64,000 nucleotides of DNA from contig RPFO01000213.1 of the NCBI GenBank assembly GCA_009746045.1, positions 6,342,812 through 6,406,811 on the forward strand. Reading direction: 5' to 3'. The position numbers were made by a program, and so were the translations under genes. Positions within the stretch are counted from its first letter, which is position 1. Every line of letters begins with the position of its first letter. Shown piece by piece: positions 21,920 through 33,416 of the stretch. The DNA is from Mesostigma viride. Its lineage: Eukaryota > Streptophyta > Mesostigmatophyceae > Mesostigmatales > Mesostigmataceae. The notes under the pieces were generated by a model that worked only from the letters and a program-made list of their open reading frames with translations, had not been told where the DNA came from and did not search any database.

Positions 21920-24900
21920 ACACACGTACACACACCATGCACGCAAGGGCCGGCATGCACACACCCGTACACACACCATGCACGCAAGGAGCGACTGCAC
22001 ACACACGTACATACACCGCGCACGCAAGGGGCGGCTGCACACACACGTACACACACCATGCACGCAAGGGGCAACTGCACACACACGTACACACACCATG
22101 CACGCTTGGGGCGACGGCACTCACATGTACATACACCACGCACGCAAGGGACGCCTGCACACACACGTACATCCACCGCGCACGCAAGGGGCGAGTGCAC
22201 ACACACGTACATCCACCGCGCACGCAAGGGGCGAGTGCACACACACGTACATCCACCGCGCACGCAAGGGGCAACTGCACACACACGTACACACACCATG
22301 CACGCTTGGGGCGACGGCACTCACATGTACATACACCGCGCACGCAAGGGGCGGCTGCACACACACGTACACACACCATGCACGCAAGGGCCGGCATGCA
22401 CACACACGTACATACACCGCGCACGCAAGGGGCGGCTGCACACACACGTACACACACCATGCACGCAAGGGGCGGCTGCACACACACGTACATCCACCGC
22501 GCACGCAAGGGGCGGCTGCACACACACGTACACACACCATGCACGCAAGGGCCGGCTGCACACACACGTACACACACCATGCACGCTTGGGGCGACGGCA
22601 CTCACATGTACATACACCGCGCACGCAAGGGGCGGCTGCACACACACGTACACACACCATGCACGCAAGGGGCGGCTGCACACACATGTACATACACCAT
22701 GCACGCAAGGGCCGGCTGCACTCACATGTATACATACACCATGCACGCAAGGGGCGGCTGCACACACATGTACATACACCATGCACGCAAGGGGCGAGTG
22801 CACGCACACTTACACACACACCGCGCACGCAAGGGACGCCTGCACACACACGTACATCCACCATGCACGCAAGGGCCGGCTGCACACACACGTACACACA
22901 CCATGCACGCTTGGGGCGACGGCACTCACATGTACATACACCGCGCACGCAAGGGGCGGCTGCACACACACGTACACACACCATGCACGCAAGGGGCGGC
23001 TGCACACACATGTACATACACCATGCACGCAAGGGGCCGGCTGCACTCACATGTACATACACCATGCACGCAAGGGGCGGCTGCACACACGTGTAAATAC
23101 ACCGCGCATGCAAGGGGCGGCTGCACACACACGTACACACACCGCGCACGCAAGGGGCGGCTGCACACACACGTACACACACCATGCACGCAAGGGGCGG
23201 CTGCACACACATGTACATACACCATGCACGCAAGGGGCCGGCTGCACTCACATGTACATACACCATGCACGTACATCCACCGCGCACGCAAGGGCCGGCT
23301 GCACGCACACTTACACACACACCGCGCACGCAAGGGACGCCTGCACACACTGTCACGTACATCCACCGCGCACGCAAGGGGCAACTGCACACACACGTAC
23401 ACACACCATGCACGCTTGGGGCGACGGCACTCACATGTACATACACCACGCACGCAAGGGACGCCTGCACACACACGTACATCCACCGCGCACGCAAGGA
23501 GCGACTGCACTCACATGTACACACACCATGCACGCAAGGGCCGGCTGCACACACACGTACATACACCACGCACGCAAGGGACGCCTGCACACACACGTAC
23601 ATACACCGCGCACGCAAGGGGCGGCTGCACACACACGTACACACACCATGCACGCAAGGGGCAACTGCACACACACGTACACACACCATGCACGCTTGGG
23701 GCAACTGCACACACACGTACATACACCACGCACGCTTGGGGCAACTGCACACACACGTACATACACCACGCACGCAAGGGACGCCTGCACACACACGTAC
23801 ATCCACCGCGCACGCAAGGGGCGAGTGCACACACACGTACATCCACCGCGCACGCAAGGGGCAAGTGCACACACACGTACATACACCGCGCACGCAAGGA
23901 GCGACTGCACTCACATGTACATACACCGCGCACGCAAGGGGCAACTGCACACACACGTACACACACCATGCACGCAAGGGCCGGCATGCACACACACGTA
24001 CACACACCATGCACGCAAGGGCCGGCATGCACACACCCGTACACACACCATGCACGCAAGGAGCGACTGCACACACACGTACATACACCGCGCACGCAAG
24101 GGGCGGCTGCACACACACGTACACACACCATGCACGCAAGGGGCAACTGCACACACACGTACACACACCATGCACGCTTGGGGCGACGGCACTCACATGT
24201 ACATACACCACGCACGCAAGGGACGCCTGCACACACACGTACATCCACCGCGCACGCAAGGGGCGAGTGCACACACACGTACATCCACCGCGCACGCAAG
24301 GGGCCGGCTGCACTCACATGTACATACACCGCGCACGCAAGGGGCAACTGCACACACACGTACACACACCATGCACGCTTGGGGCGACGGCACTCACATG
24401 TACATACACCGCGCACGCAAGGGGCGGCTGCACACACACGTACACACACCGCGCACGCAAGGGGCCGGCTGCACTCACATGTACATACACCGCGCACGCA
24501 AGGGGCAACTGCACACACACGTACACACACCATGCACGCTTGGGGCGACGGCACTCACATGTACATACACCGCGCACGCAAGGGGCGGCTGCACACACAC
24601 GTACACACACCATGCACGCAAGGGCCGGCATGCACACACACGTACATACACCGCGCACGCCAGGGGCGGCTGCACCCACACGTACACACACCATGCACGC
24701 AAGGGGCGGCTGCACACACACGTACATCCACCGCGCACGCAAGGGGCGGCTGCACACACACGTACACACACCATGCACGCAAGGGCCGGCATGCACACAC
24801 ATGTACATACACCATGCACGCAAGGGGCCGGCTGCATGCACACACACGTACACACACCATGCACGGAAGGGGCGGCTGCACACACATGTACATACACCAT

Positions 24901-27900
24901 GCACGCAAGGGGCCGGCTGCACTCACACGTACACACACCGCGCACGTAGATCCACCGCGCACGCAAGGGACGGCTGCACTCACATGTACATACACCATGC
25001 ACGCAAGGGGCGGCTGCACACACGTGTACATACACCATGCACGCAAGGGGCGAGTGCACGCACACTTACACACACACCGCGCACGCAAGGGGCAAGTGCA
25101 CACACACGTACATCCACCGCGCACGCAAGGGGCAACTGCACACACACGTACACACACCATGCACGCTTGGGGCGACGGCACACACACGTACATACACCGC
25201 GCACGCAAGGGGTGGCTGCACACACACGTACACACACCATGCACGCAAGGGGCGGCTGCACACACACGTACATCCACCGCGCACGCAAGGGCCGGCTGCA
25301 CTCACATGTACACACACCACGCACGCAAGGGACGCCTGCACACACACGTACACACACCATGCACGCTTGGGGCGACGGCACTCACATGTACATACACCAC
25401 GCACGCAAGGGACGCCTGCACACACGTACATCCACCGCGCACGCAAGGGGCGAGTGCACACACACGTACATCCACCGCGCACGCAAGGGGCGGCTGCACA
25501 CACACGTACATCCACCGCGCACGCAAGGGGCGGCTGCACACACACGTACACACACCATGCACGCAAGGAGCGACTGCACGCACACTTACACACACCGCGC
25601 ACGCAAGGGCCGGCTGCACTCACGTGTACATACACCATGCACGCAAGGGGCGAGTGCGCACACACGTACATCCACCGCGCACGCAAGGGGCGAATGCACA
25701 CACACGTACATACACCGCGTACGCAAGGGCCGGCTGCACTCACATGTACATACACCATGCACGCAAGGGGCGGCTGCACACACATGTACACTAACCATGC
25801 ACGGAAGGGACGGCTGCACACAAACGTACATACACCGCGCACGCAAGGGCCAGCTGCACACACACGTACACACACCATGCACGGAAGGGGCGGCTGCACA
25901 CACATGTACACACACCATGCACGCAAGGAGCGACTGCAGGCACACTTACACACACCGCGCACTCAAGGGGCGGCTGCACACACACGTACACACACCATGC
26001 ACGCAAGGAGCGACTGCACGCACACTTACACACACCGCGCACGCAAGGGCCGGCTGCACTCACGTGTACATACACCATGCACGCAAGGGGCCGGCTGCAT
26101 GCACACACACGTACACACACCATGCACGGAAGGGGCGGCTGCACACACATGTACATACACCATGCACGCAAGGGGCCGGCTGCACTCACACGTACACACA
26201 CCGCGCACGTAGATCCACCGCGCACGCAGGGACGGCTACCCACACACGTACATCCACTGCGCACGCACGGGGCGACTGCACACACATGTACATACACCAT
26301 GCACGCAAGGGCCGGCTGCACACACACGTACATACACCGCGCACGCAAGGGGCGGCTGCACACACACGTACATCCACCGCGCACGCAAGGGGCAACTGCA
26401 CACACACGTACACACACCGCGCACGCAAGGGGCGGCTGCACACACATGTACATCCACCGCGCACGCAAGGGGCCGGCTGCACTCACATGTACATACACCA
26501 TGCACGCAAGGGGCGGCTGCACACACGTGTACATACACCATGCACGCAAGGGGCGGCTGCACACACACGTACATCCACCGCGCACGCAAGGGGCGGCTGC
26601 ACACACACGTACACACACCATGCACGCAAGGGCCGGCATGCACACACCCGTACACACACCATGCACGCAAGGAGCGACTGCACACACACGTACATACACC
26701 GCGCACGCAAGGGGCGGCTGCACACACACGTACACACACCATGCACGCAAGGGGCAACTGCACACACACGTACACACACCATGCACGCAAGGGGCGGCTG
26801 CACACACACGTACATCCACCGCGCACGCAAGGGGCGGCTGCACACACACGTACACACACCATGCACGCAAGGGCCGGCATGCACACACATGTACATACAC
26901 CATGCACGCAAGGGGCGGCTGCACACCCACGTACACACACCATGCACGGAAGGGGCGGCTGCACACACATGTACATACACCATGCACGCAAGGGGCCGGC
27001 TGCACTCACACGTACACACACCGCGCACGTAGATCCACCGCGCACGCAAGGGACGGCTACCCACACACGTACATCCACTGCGCACGCACGTGGCGACTGC
27101 ACACACATGTACATACACCATGCACGCAAGGGCCGGCTGCACACACACGTACATACACCGCGCACGCAAGGGGCGGCTGCACACACACGTACATCCACCG
27201 CGCACGCAAGGGGCAACTGCACACACACGTACACACACCGCGCACGCAAGGGGCGGCTGCACACACATGTACATCCACCGCGCACGCAAGGGGCCGGCTG
27301 CACTCACATGTACATACACCATGCACGCAAGGGGCGGCTGCACACACGTGTACATACACCATGCACGCAAGGGGCGAGTGCACGCACACTTACACACACA
27401 CCGCGCACGCAAGGAGCGACTGCACTCACACGTACATACACCGCGCACGCAAGGGCCGGCTGCACTCACATGTACACACACCATGCACGCAAGGGGCGGC
27501 TGCACACACATGTACATACACCGCGCACGTAGATCCACCGCGCACGCAAGGGACGGCTACCCACACACGTACATCCACTGCGCACGCACGGGTCGACTGC
27601 ACACACATGTACATACACCATGCACGCAAGGGGCGGCTGCACACACATGTACATACACCGCGCACGCAAGGGGCAACTGCCCACACATGTACATCCACCG
27701 CGCACGCAAGGGTCGGCTGCACTCACATGTACATACTCGCGCACGCAAGGGGCGGCTGCACACCCACGTACACACACCATGCACGCAAGGGCCGGCATGC
27801 ACACACACGTACATACACCGCGCACGCAAGGGGCGGCTGCACACACACGTACACACACCATGCACGGAAGGGGCGGCTGCACACACATGTACATACACCA

Positions 27901-28856
27901 TGCACGCAAGGGGCCGGCTGCACTCACATGTACATACACCGCGCACGCAAGGGGCGGCTGCACACACACGTACACACACCATGCACGGAAGGGGCGGCTG
28001 CACACACATGTACATACACCATGCACGCAAGGGGCCGGCTGCACTCACACGTACACACACCGCGCACGTAGATCCACCGCGCACGCAAGGGACGGCTACC
28101 CACACACGTACATCCACTGCGCACGCAAGGGGCGGCATGCACACACACGTACATACACCGCGCACGCAAGGGGCGGCTGCACACACACGTACACACACCA
28201 TGCACGCAAGGGGCGGCTGCACACACACGTACATCCACCGCGCACGCAAGGGGCGGCTGCACACACACGTACACACACCATGCACGCAAGGGCCGGCTGC
28301 ACACACACGTACACACACCATGCACGCTTGGGGCGACGGCACTCACATGTACATACACCGCGCACGCAAGGGGCGGCTGCACACACACGTACACACACCA
28401 TGCACGCAAGGGGCGGCTGCACACACATGTACATACACCATGCACGCAAGGGGCCGGCTGCACTCACATGTATACATACACCATGCACGCAAGGGGCGGC
28501 TGCACACACATGTACATACACCATGCACGCAAGGGGCGAGTGCACGCACACTTACACACACACCGCGCACGCAAGGGACGCCTGCACACACACGTACATC
28601 CACCATGCACGCAAGGGCCGGCTGCACACACACGTACACACACCATGCACGCTTGGGGCGACGGCACTCACATGTACATACACCGCGCACGCAAGGGGCG
28701 GCTGCACACACACGTACACACACCATGCACGCAAGGGGCGGCTGCACACACATGTACATACACCATGCACGCAAGGGGCCGGCTGCACTCACATGTACAT
28801 ACACCATGCACGCAAGGGGCGGCTGCACACACGTGTACATACACCTTGCACGTACA
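21920..28856. repeat. 40-bp minisatellite array D
   Basis: The largest satellite stretch, about 6.9 kb, in the same orientation as A-C. From ~24.6 kb on, new variants appear, such as CACGGAAGGGG and CGCACGTAGATCCACCGCGC. The last ~650 bp (28190-28850) return to the variant order seen at 14.6-15.3 kb. Confidence 0.94.
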
Positions 28857-28998
28857 ACACACAACACACACACACAACAAAAAATTATATACACACACAC
28901 GCACACGCACACGCACACGCACACGCACACGCACACGCACAACACACACCACACACAACACACACACGCACATGTGAACAACACACACACACAACAAT
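28857..28998. repeat. CA/CACACG microsatellite
   Basis: CA-rich simple sequence including a run of CACACG hexamers at about 28893-28940, closing the satellite block on its right side. Confidence 0.85.
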
Positions 28999-29093
28999 TA
29001 TAATATTAGTAACAAAATAGTAATAAAGTATTTGCAAACGTACTTCGTGTGAATTATGTGTAGACGAGAATAGAAGCTAAACAAAACTCTAAT

Positions 29094-29161
29094 GGAGAAA
29101 GAGGGATTCGAACCCTTGGGAAAGTTACCCCATACATAGCATTCCACTCGGACATTTCTCC
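29094..29161 (-). tRNA. Truncated tRNA-Ser-like sequence (probable pseudogene)
   Basis: On the minus strand the ends GGAGAAA and TTTCTCC pair over seven bases as an acceptor stem. The T-arm is AAGGG-TTCGAAT-CCCTC with one mismatch, and the D-arm start TCCGAGTGG is typical of plastid or bacterial-type tRNA-Ser. Only 68 nt separate the ends, against 85-90 nt for a serine tRNA, and a canonical anticodon arm cannot be built. A deletion derivative of an organelle-type gene is likely. Confidence 0.55.
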
Positions 29162-29186
29162 GAAAAATAGGTCACGTAAGCTAAGG

Positions 29187-29253
29187 GTGGAGAGTTAAGG
29201 GTGTAGGTTGTAGGATGTATGGTGTAGGGTGTAGGGTGTAGGGTGTAGGGTGT
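29187..29253. repeat. Telomere-like G-strand motif (GGGTGTA type)
   Basis: Four regular GGGTGTA repeats are preceded by degenerate forms such as TTAAGGGTGTAGG. With the CCCTAAA motif at 7674 it brackets the satellite block in outward orientation. Confidence 0.5.
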
Positions 29254-29330
29254 CTTGAGCTTTCTATTTTGAGATCAATAGATAGTCCCCTTCCATGATC
29301 ATGTGCGTGAGCTGGTTATGATTTTCATCT

Positions 29331-29660
29331 ATGGCGTGTGTGGCCACATCGTGTATTTACAACAACTTTCTAGCCATGGATAACTTGGACAAGGTAAAAA
29401 CGTGTTGGTTCCAGAATACATGTGATCGCTGCATTGTCATCTACAATGTACAAATCAATTACTTAAAAGCTACGGATTTCGGGGCTAAGTTTTTGTGGGT
29501 AGAGATTGGCAAGGGTGTTTTTATCTTGCCACTTGGTCACTTGGTGTGCATTACGTCTGTTCGTGCGTTGGACTCAAAAAACTCTCCGTGTGTGGTGGTG
29601 GACTTTTCCTCACGGGCAGTCGCCATATGTCATACAAGCACTTGTTCGGCGTACCACTAG
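29331..29660 (+). CDS. Open frame of 109 codons, doubtful
   Basis: The frame encodes a protein with no recognised domain. A second methionine, at about residue 16, precedes DNLDKVKTCWFQNTC. The surrounding sequence is AT-rich and palindrome-bearing, and no splice sites or neighbours support it. It could be a lone exon or chance. Confidence 0.2.
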   Translation: MACVATSCIYNNFLAMDNLDKVKTCWFQNTCDRCIVIYNVQINYLKATDFGAKFLWVEIGKGVFILPLGHLVCITSVRALDSKNSPCVVVDFSSRAVAICHTSTCSAYH

Positions 29661-29710
29661 CTCGTGGATGTCACCATTGTAATTTTGCGTTGTAACAGCA
29701 TTTCTCGGAG

Positions 29711-29724
29711 CCAACGGCCGTTGG
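29711..29724. repeat. CCAACGGCCGTTGG palindrome
   Basis: Exact copy. Its flanks extend the symmetry: CTCGGAG on the left faces ACTCCGA on the right, giving an imperfect palindrome of roughly 30 bp. Confidence 0.9.
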
Positions 29725-29977
29725 ACTCCGAAAAAATGATAACCTTGTCTAAAGGTGTGTGCGTGAGATGGCACATGTGCATCGTCGGGGGGAGTTTTCT
29801 CAAGAGCCACATGTGGTAGTGTAAGGTGGGCATGCTTAGTGCGTACGGGTGGGAGGGACAAGAGGTGCAGAAGTTGACGGCTTTTGACCTTGGGAAATGA
29901 CAAGGCACACACATAAGACAACCACAACCAAGTGATAATTTTAATGTCTTCACGGGTGTACTGTCAATTTCTCCGAG

Positions 29978-29991
29978 CCAACGGCCGTTGG
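29978..29991. repeat. CCAACGGCCGTTGG palindrome
   Basis: Exact copy with flanks CTCCGAG and ACTCTCGAAA. The surrounding sequence resembles that at 29711, including ATAACC and GTGTGTGCGTG downstream, so the two loci are copies of a longer repeat of at least 70 bp. Confidence 0.9.
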
Positions 29992-30238
29992 ACTCTCGAA
30001 ACTCTCATAACCCTGTCTACAATGTGTGTGCGTGCGATGGCACTTGTGCCATGTGCCGGGGGGGGGTGAGAAATCTGTCGTTCATTAATTTGTGCCTCGT
30101 CGGGGTGGGCATGCATGAATTTGTGCCTCGTCGGGGTGGACATGCATGAAAGCATTTTCATTGGTACTCGGGGTTCAATATTTTTGTCTTGCTGTTGAAA
30201 CGTCGACGTGCTCTTCTCCTGCTCTTTTTTTTTCCTAC

Positions 30239-30252
30239 TCAACGGCCGTTGG
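30239..30252. repeat. Near-copy of the palindrome
   Basis: TCAACGGCCGTTGG, one mismatch from the consensus, following a T-rich tract. Confidence 0.8.
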
Positions 30253-30401
30253 TGCTTTCAAACTTGCCCAGCGTTATGACTAGGATGCCCTTCTTTACTG
30301 CTAGCCACCGCCGCTTGTGTACAATGCTAGAATTAGGCCGGGGTAATGGTACACGTCCACCGCGTCCCCAGTGCAAGGTTTGTGAATGCGCTGGTTCGTA
30401 A

Positions 30402-30475
30402 AAAATTCGGCACTTGGAGGGTTCGAACCACTGACCCCACTGTTGTTATTTCAACATGCCCTGAACGAAAAAGCT
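30402..30475 (-). ncRNA. tRNA-like B-box sequence
   Basis: On the minus strand GGTTCGAACCC is a perfect B-box and a run of six T follows within 25 nt. A hairpin TGTTG-AAATAA-CAACA lies upstream where an anticodon arm would sit. No acceptor stem closes the structure, so it is at best a tRNA-derived relic. Confidence 0.25.
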
Positions 30476-30479
30476 GCGT

Positions 30480-31185
30480 AAAGGATACGTTAACCGTCCC
30501 CTGTTATTCTTGATTATATACATTACATTAGAGTGACGTACACACGCGGTTGGTGGTCCGTTTAACGGTGTGTTTCCGTACTTGCCAACTGAACTTGCAA
30601 ACTGACTGACTGACTGCCTCCGTTACGACTAACAAGTGAACGACGAGTGAGCTACTATAGTTTTGTTCAGTTCATTGTGTCTATATGTACATAGCCGTTT
30701 ATTCAAAACCGTTGCGTGGATACCTTGATTCTGGGTTCGCTGATACTTGTTTCCCATTTTAAATCTCCCGTCCATAATTGGATACATGTAATGTAGGAGG
30801 ATACCCACTTGCCCGAAATCCGCGTAACGGGTGGTTAATACTGCTGTAAGCGGAATTACAGACAAATCTGCGTAACGGGCTAACATTTTTGTCCTCGTTT
30901 TTCATGTACTGGTTTTTGCACGCAGGACGCCATTCGCAACACCGCCTGACGGAGTCGGATGGACCGGACGTGCGTGAGGCTGCTGTTCACAGTCGTCAAG
31001 TTGGCAGACATTAATATCAACACGGTCACGAGAATTCGTCCAGAGAATAATTGATGCTTGTGACGTGCTCGACGGCTGCGATGACCGAGATGATGCGTGT
31101 AGTGCACAGCGTCCGAGACGTCGCGACACCCGTGGCTGTCCTGTTGATGCGAACGCACGGTGACGAGACGGAGCCCACTATATAG
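30480..31185. other. No gene recognised
   Basis: Short open frames occur on both strands, the longest being 92 codons on the minus strand at 30880-31158. None has a recognisable domain or splice signals. Confidence 0.4.
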
Positions 31186-31251
31186 GTGGATTACAAGTTA
31201 GAACGGCCCGCGCGGTTGCACTGTTTAATCGCGAACGTGGATTTTGCGGAG

Positions 31252-31265
31252 CCGACGGCCGTTGG
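31252..31265. repeat. Near-copy of the palindrome
   Basis: CCGACGGCCGTTGG, one mismatch from consensus, in a short open region (31186-31371) of unclear coding status. Confidence 0.8.
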
Positions 31266-31734
31266 GGATTGGAAATCTGATGATATCGGGGCTGCGCACG
31301 ACATCGAGGAACTGGGGATCGACGTAGGTCTACAGGCTCACTTGTCCGTCAACATGTATGGCCTCGCTTGACTGTCATCATCTTGACATGTACATAACTA
31401 GTTCATATACCATGCATTTGACACTGCCTGCACGTGGATTTTCCAGACATATATTGAGGGTAATTATAACTCGAAAGCACTACGTACGATTGAGACGTCC
31501 GGTCGTAGAGCAGATGCACTGGAGCTTTCTGATCTTCCAATTGATGGGTCTGTAATTATGTAAGATATTCAGATATCGCGATGACTCGAGCATCGATGCA
31601 TGGAATGTAATAATGTATTTCATTCAATTATACATCCAATTTAACTCCGCAATTGAGGGGCGCACATGTCCTTCAGCCCGAGACAACATTTCCCAAGTAA
31701 TTTTCGATTAGTGATTTAGTGTGGGCCTTCCCTA

Positions 31735-31905
31735 TTCCTTGCTGGATGGGTGGAGGTGGCCGAAGCCGCGTAATCGAACGAACCTAGCTAACTCTTCAGC
31801 TATCTAGTCTAGAAAAAATCCTAACTACGTGCTATTCAGCAAAACGCACCTTCCGCTTGGGGGGAGGAGGCGCTTGCCCACAGGGGCTGGCGTGTGAGCC
31901 TGACC
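31735..31905 (-). mobile_element. SINE-like repeat, copy 1
   Basis: About 170 bp matching 39215-39370 in the same orientation. Shared blocks include AGCCGCGTAATCGAAC, ATCTAGTCTAGAAAAA and GCTTGCCCACAGGGGCTGGC. On the minus strand GTTCGATTAC resembles a pol III B-box. Copy 1 lacks the 3' hairpin and A/T tail seen in copy 2. Confidence 0.6.
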
Positions 31906-32017
31906 GCGCTACCACATTCCACATAATTAGCGCTAGCTATCAGTGCGCTGTATCATATTTGGTATTGTGGGGACCGGCCCAGGGGAAGAGTTGTCCGACA
32001 GTCAACTGGCCTGGGTA

Positions 32018-32230
32018 TTAATTAATTAATTAATTAGGAACATAACTCCGTTGGGAGTATATGTAGCACATAGCCCAGAGAAGGGTCATATGGCCTATAA
32101 TACATTCTAAGCTACTTCCTGCATGGCTGCAAGGGTGGGGATGTAAACGACACTTGCTCTGGGTGCGCCAAAGGGCACCTGCACCCCCCAGAGTCTCGGG
32201 TTCAACCCAACTATAGGGGATCCCGTCATG
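32018..32230 (-). mobile_element. Short retroelement ending in a hairpin and TAATT tail
   Basis: Read on the minus strand, the element ends with CTCCCAACGGAG, a few bases and then repeats of TAATT at 32018-32036. The body holds GGGTTGAACCC, a B-box-like motif. The end structure matches 39173 and is close to the LINE ends at 32284 and 35378, suggesting a shared mobilisation machinery. Confidence 0.5.
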
Positions 32231-32262
32231 GGGGGGGAAGATCAACATGGCTATACAAAAGC

Positions 32263-32324
32263 TAATTAATTAATTAATTAATTAGACTCGTGCTCCCGTT
32301 GGGGAGTCATGGAGCATTAACCCC
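32263..32324 (-). mobile_element. 3' terminus of a minus-strand LINE
   Basis: On the minus strand, TCCATGACTCCCCAACGGG, AGCACGAG and then repeated TAATT. The same terminus recurs at 35349-35410, so it marks a family-specific 3' end with a simple-sequence tail. Confidence 0.55.
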
Positions 32325-33308
32325 GATGGATGGATGGATGGATGGATGGATGGATGGATGGATGGATGGATGGATGGATGGATGGATGGATGGATGGATG
32401 GATGGATGGATGGATGGATGGATGGATGGATGGATGGATGGATGGATGGATGGATGGATGGATGGATGGATGGATGGATGGATGGATGGATGGATGGATG
32501 GATGGATGGATGGATGGATGGATGGATGGATGGATGGATGGATGGATGGATGGATGGATGGATGGATGGATGGATGGATGGATGGATGGATGGATGGATG
32601 GATGGATGGATGGATGGATGGATGGATGGATGGATGGATGGATGGATGGATGGATGGATGGATGGATGGATGGATGGATGGATGGATGGATGGATGGATG
32701 GATGGATGGATGGATGGATGGATGGATGGATGGATGGATGGATGGATGGATGGATGGATGGATGGATGGATGGATGGATGGATGGATGGATGGATGGATG
32801 GATGGATGGATGGATGGATGGATGGATGGATGGATGATGGATGGATGGATGGATGGATGGATGGATGGATGGATGGATGGATGGATGGATGGATGGATGG
32901 ATGGATGGATGGATGGATGGATGGATGGATGGATGGATGGATGGATGGATGGATGGATGGATGGATGGATGGATGGATGGATGGATGGATGGATGGATGG
33001 ATGGATGGATGGATGGATGGATGGATGGATGGATGGATGGATGGATGGATGGATGGATGGATGGATGGATGGAATCATGGACATCTGGATGGATGGATGG
33101 ATGGATGGATGGATGGATGGATGGATGGATGGATGGATGGATGGATGGATGGATGGATGGATGGATGGATGGATGGATGGATGGATGGATGGATGGATGG
33201 ATGGATGGATGGATGGATGGATGGATGGATGGATGGATGGATGGATGGATGGATGGATGGATGGATGGATGGATGGATGGATGGATGGATGGATGGATGG
33301 ATGGATGG
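32325..33308. repeat. GATG tetranucleotide microsatellite, ~980 bp
   Basis: Around 245 nearly perfect GATG units, broken only by a one-base slip near 32835 and by GGAATCATGGACATCTGG at 33071-33088. Open in several frames (Trp-Met-Asp-Gly or Ile-His-Pro-Ser repeats) but not coding. It lies between the LINE coding region and its 3' terminus. Confidence 0.97.
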
Positions 33309-33416
33309 GTGCAAACAGTCCTACCGGTCTATGTAATCTATCTACATCAGCTACCTACAACATCTATCTAACAACATCACTGACTACAACATATATCTAA
33401 ACAACATCCCGCTACC

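Noticed and set aside
21835-25794. 1,319-codon frame starting in the composite element and running through array D
   Set aside because: Same satellite artefact. Its first codons are antisense-like element sequence with no domain.
32290-33400. Trp-Met-Asp-Gly repeat proteins of ~350 residues
   Set aside because: Pure translation of the GATG microsatellite, open in several frames and on the other strand as Ile-His-Pro-Ser.
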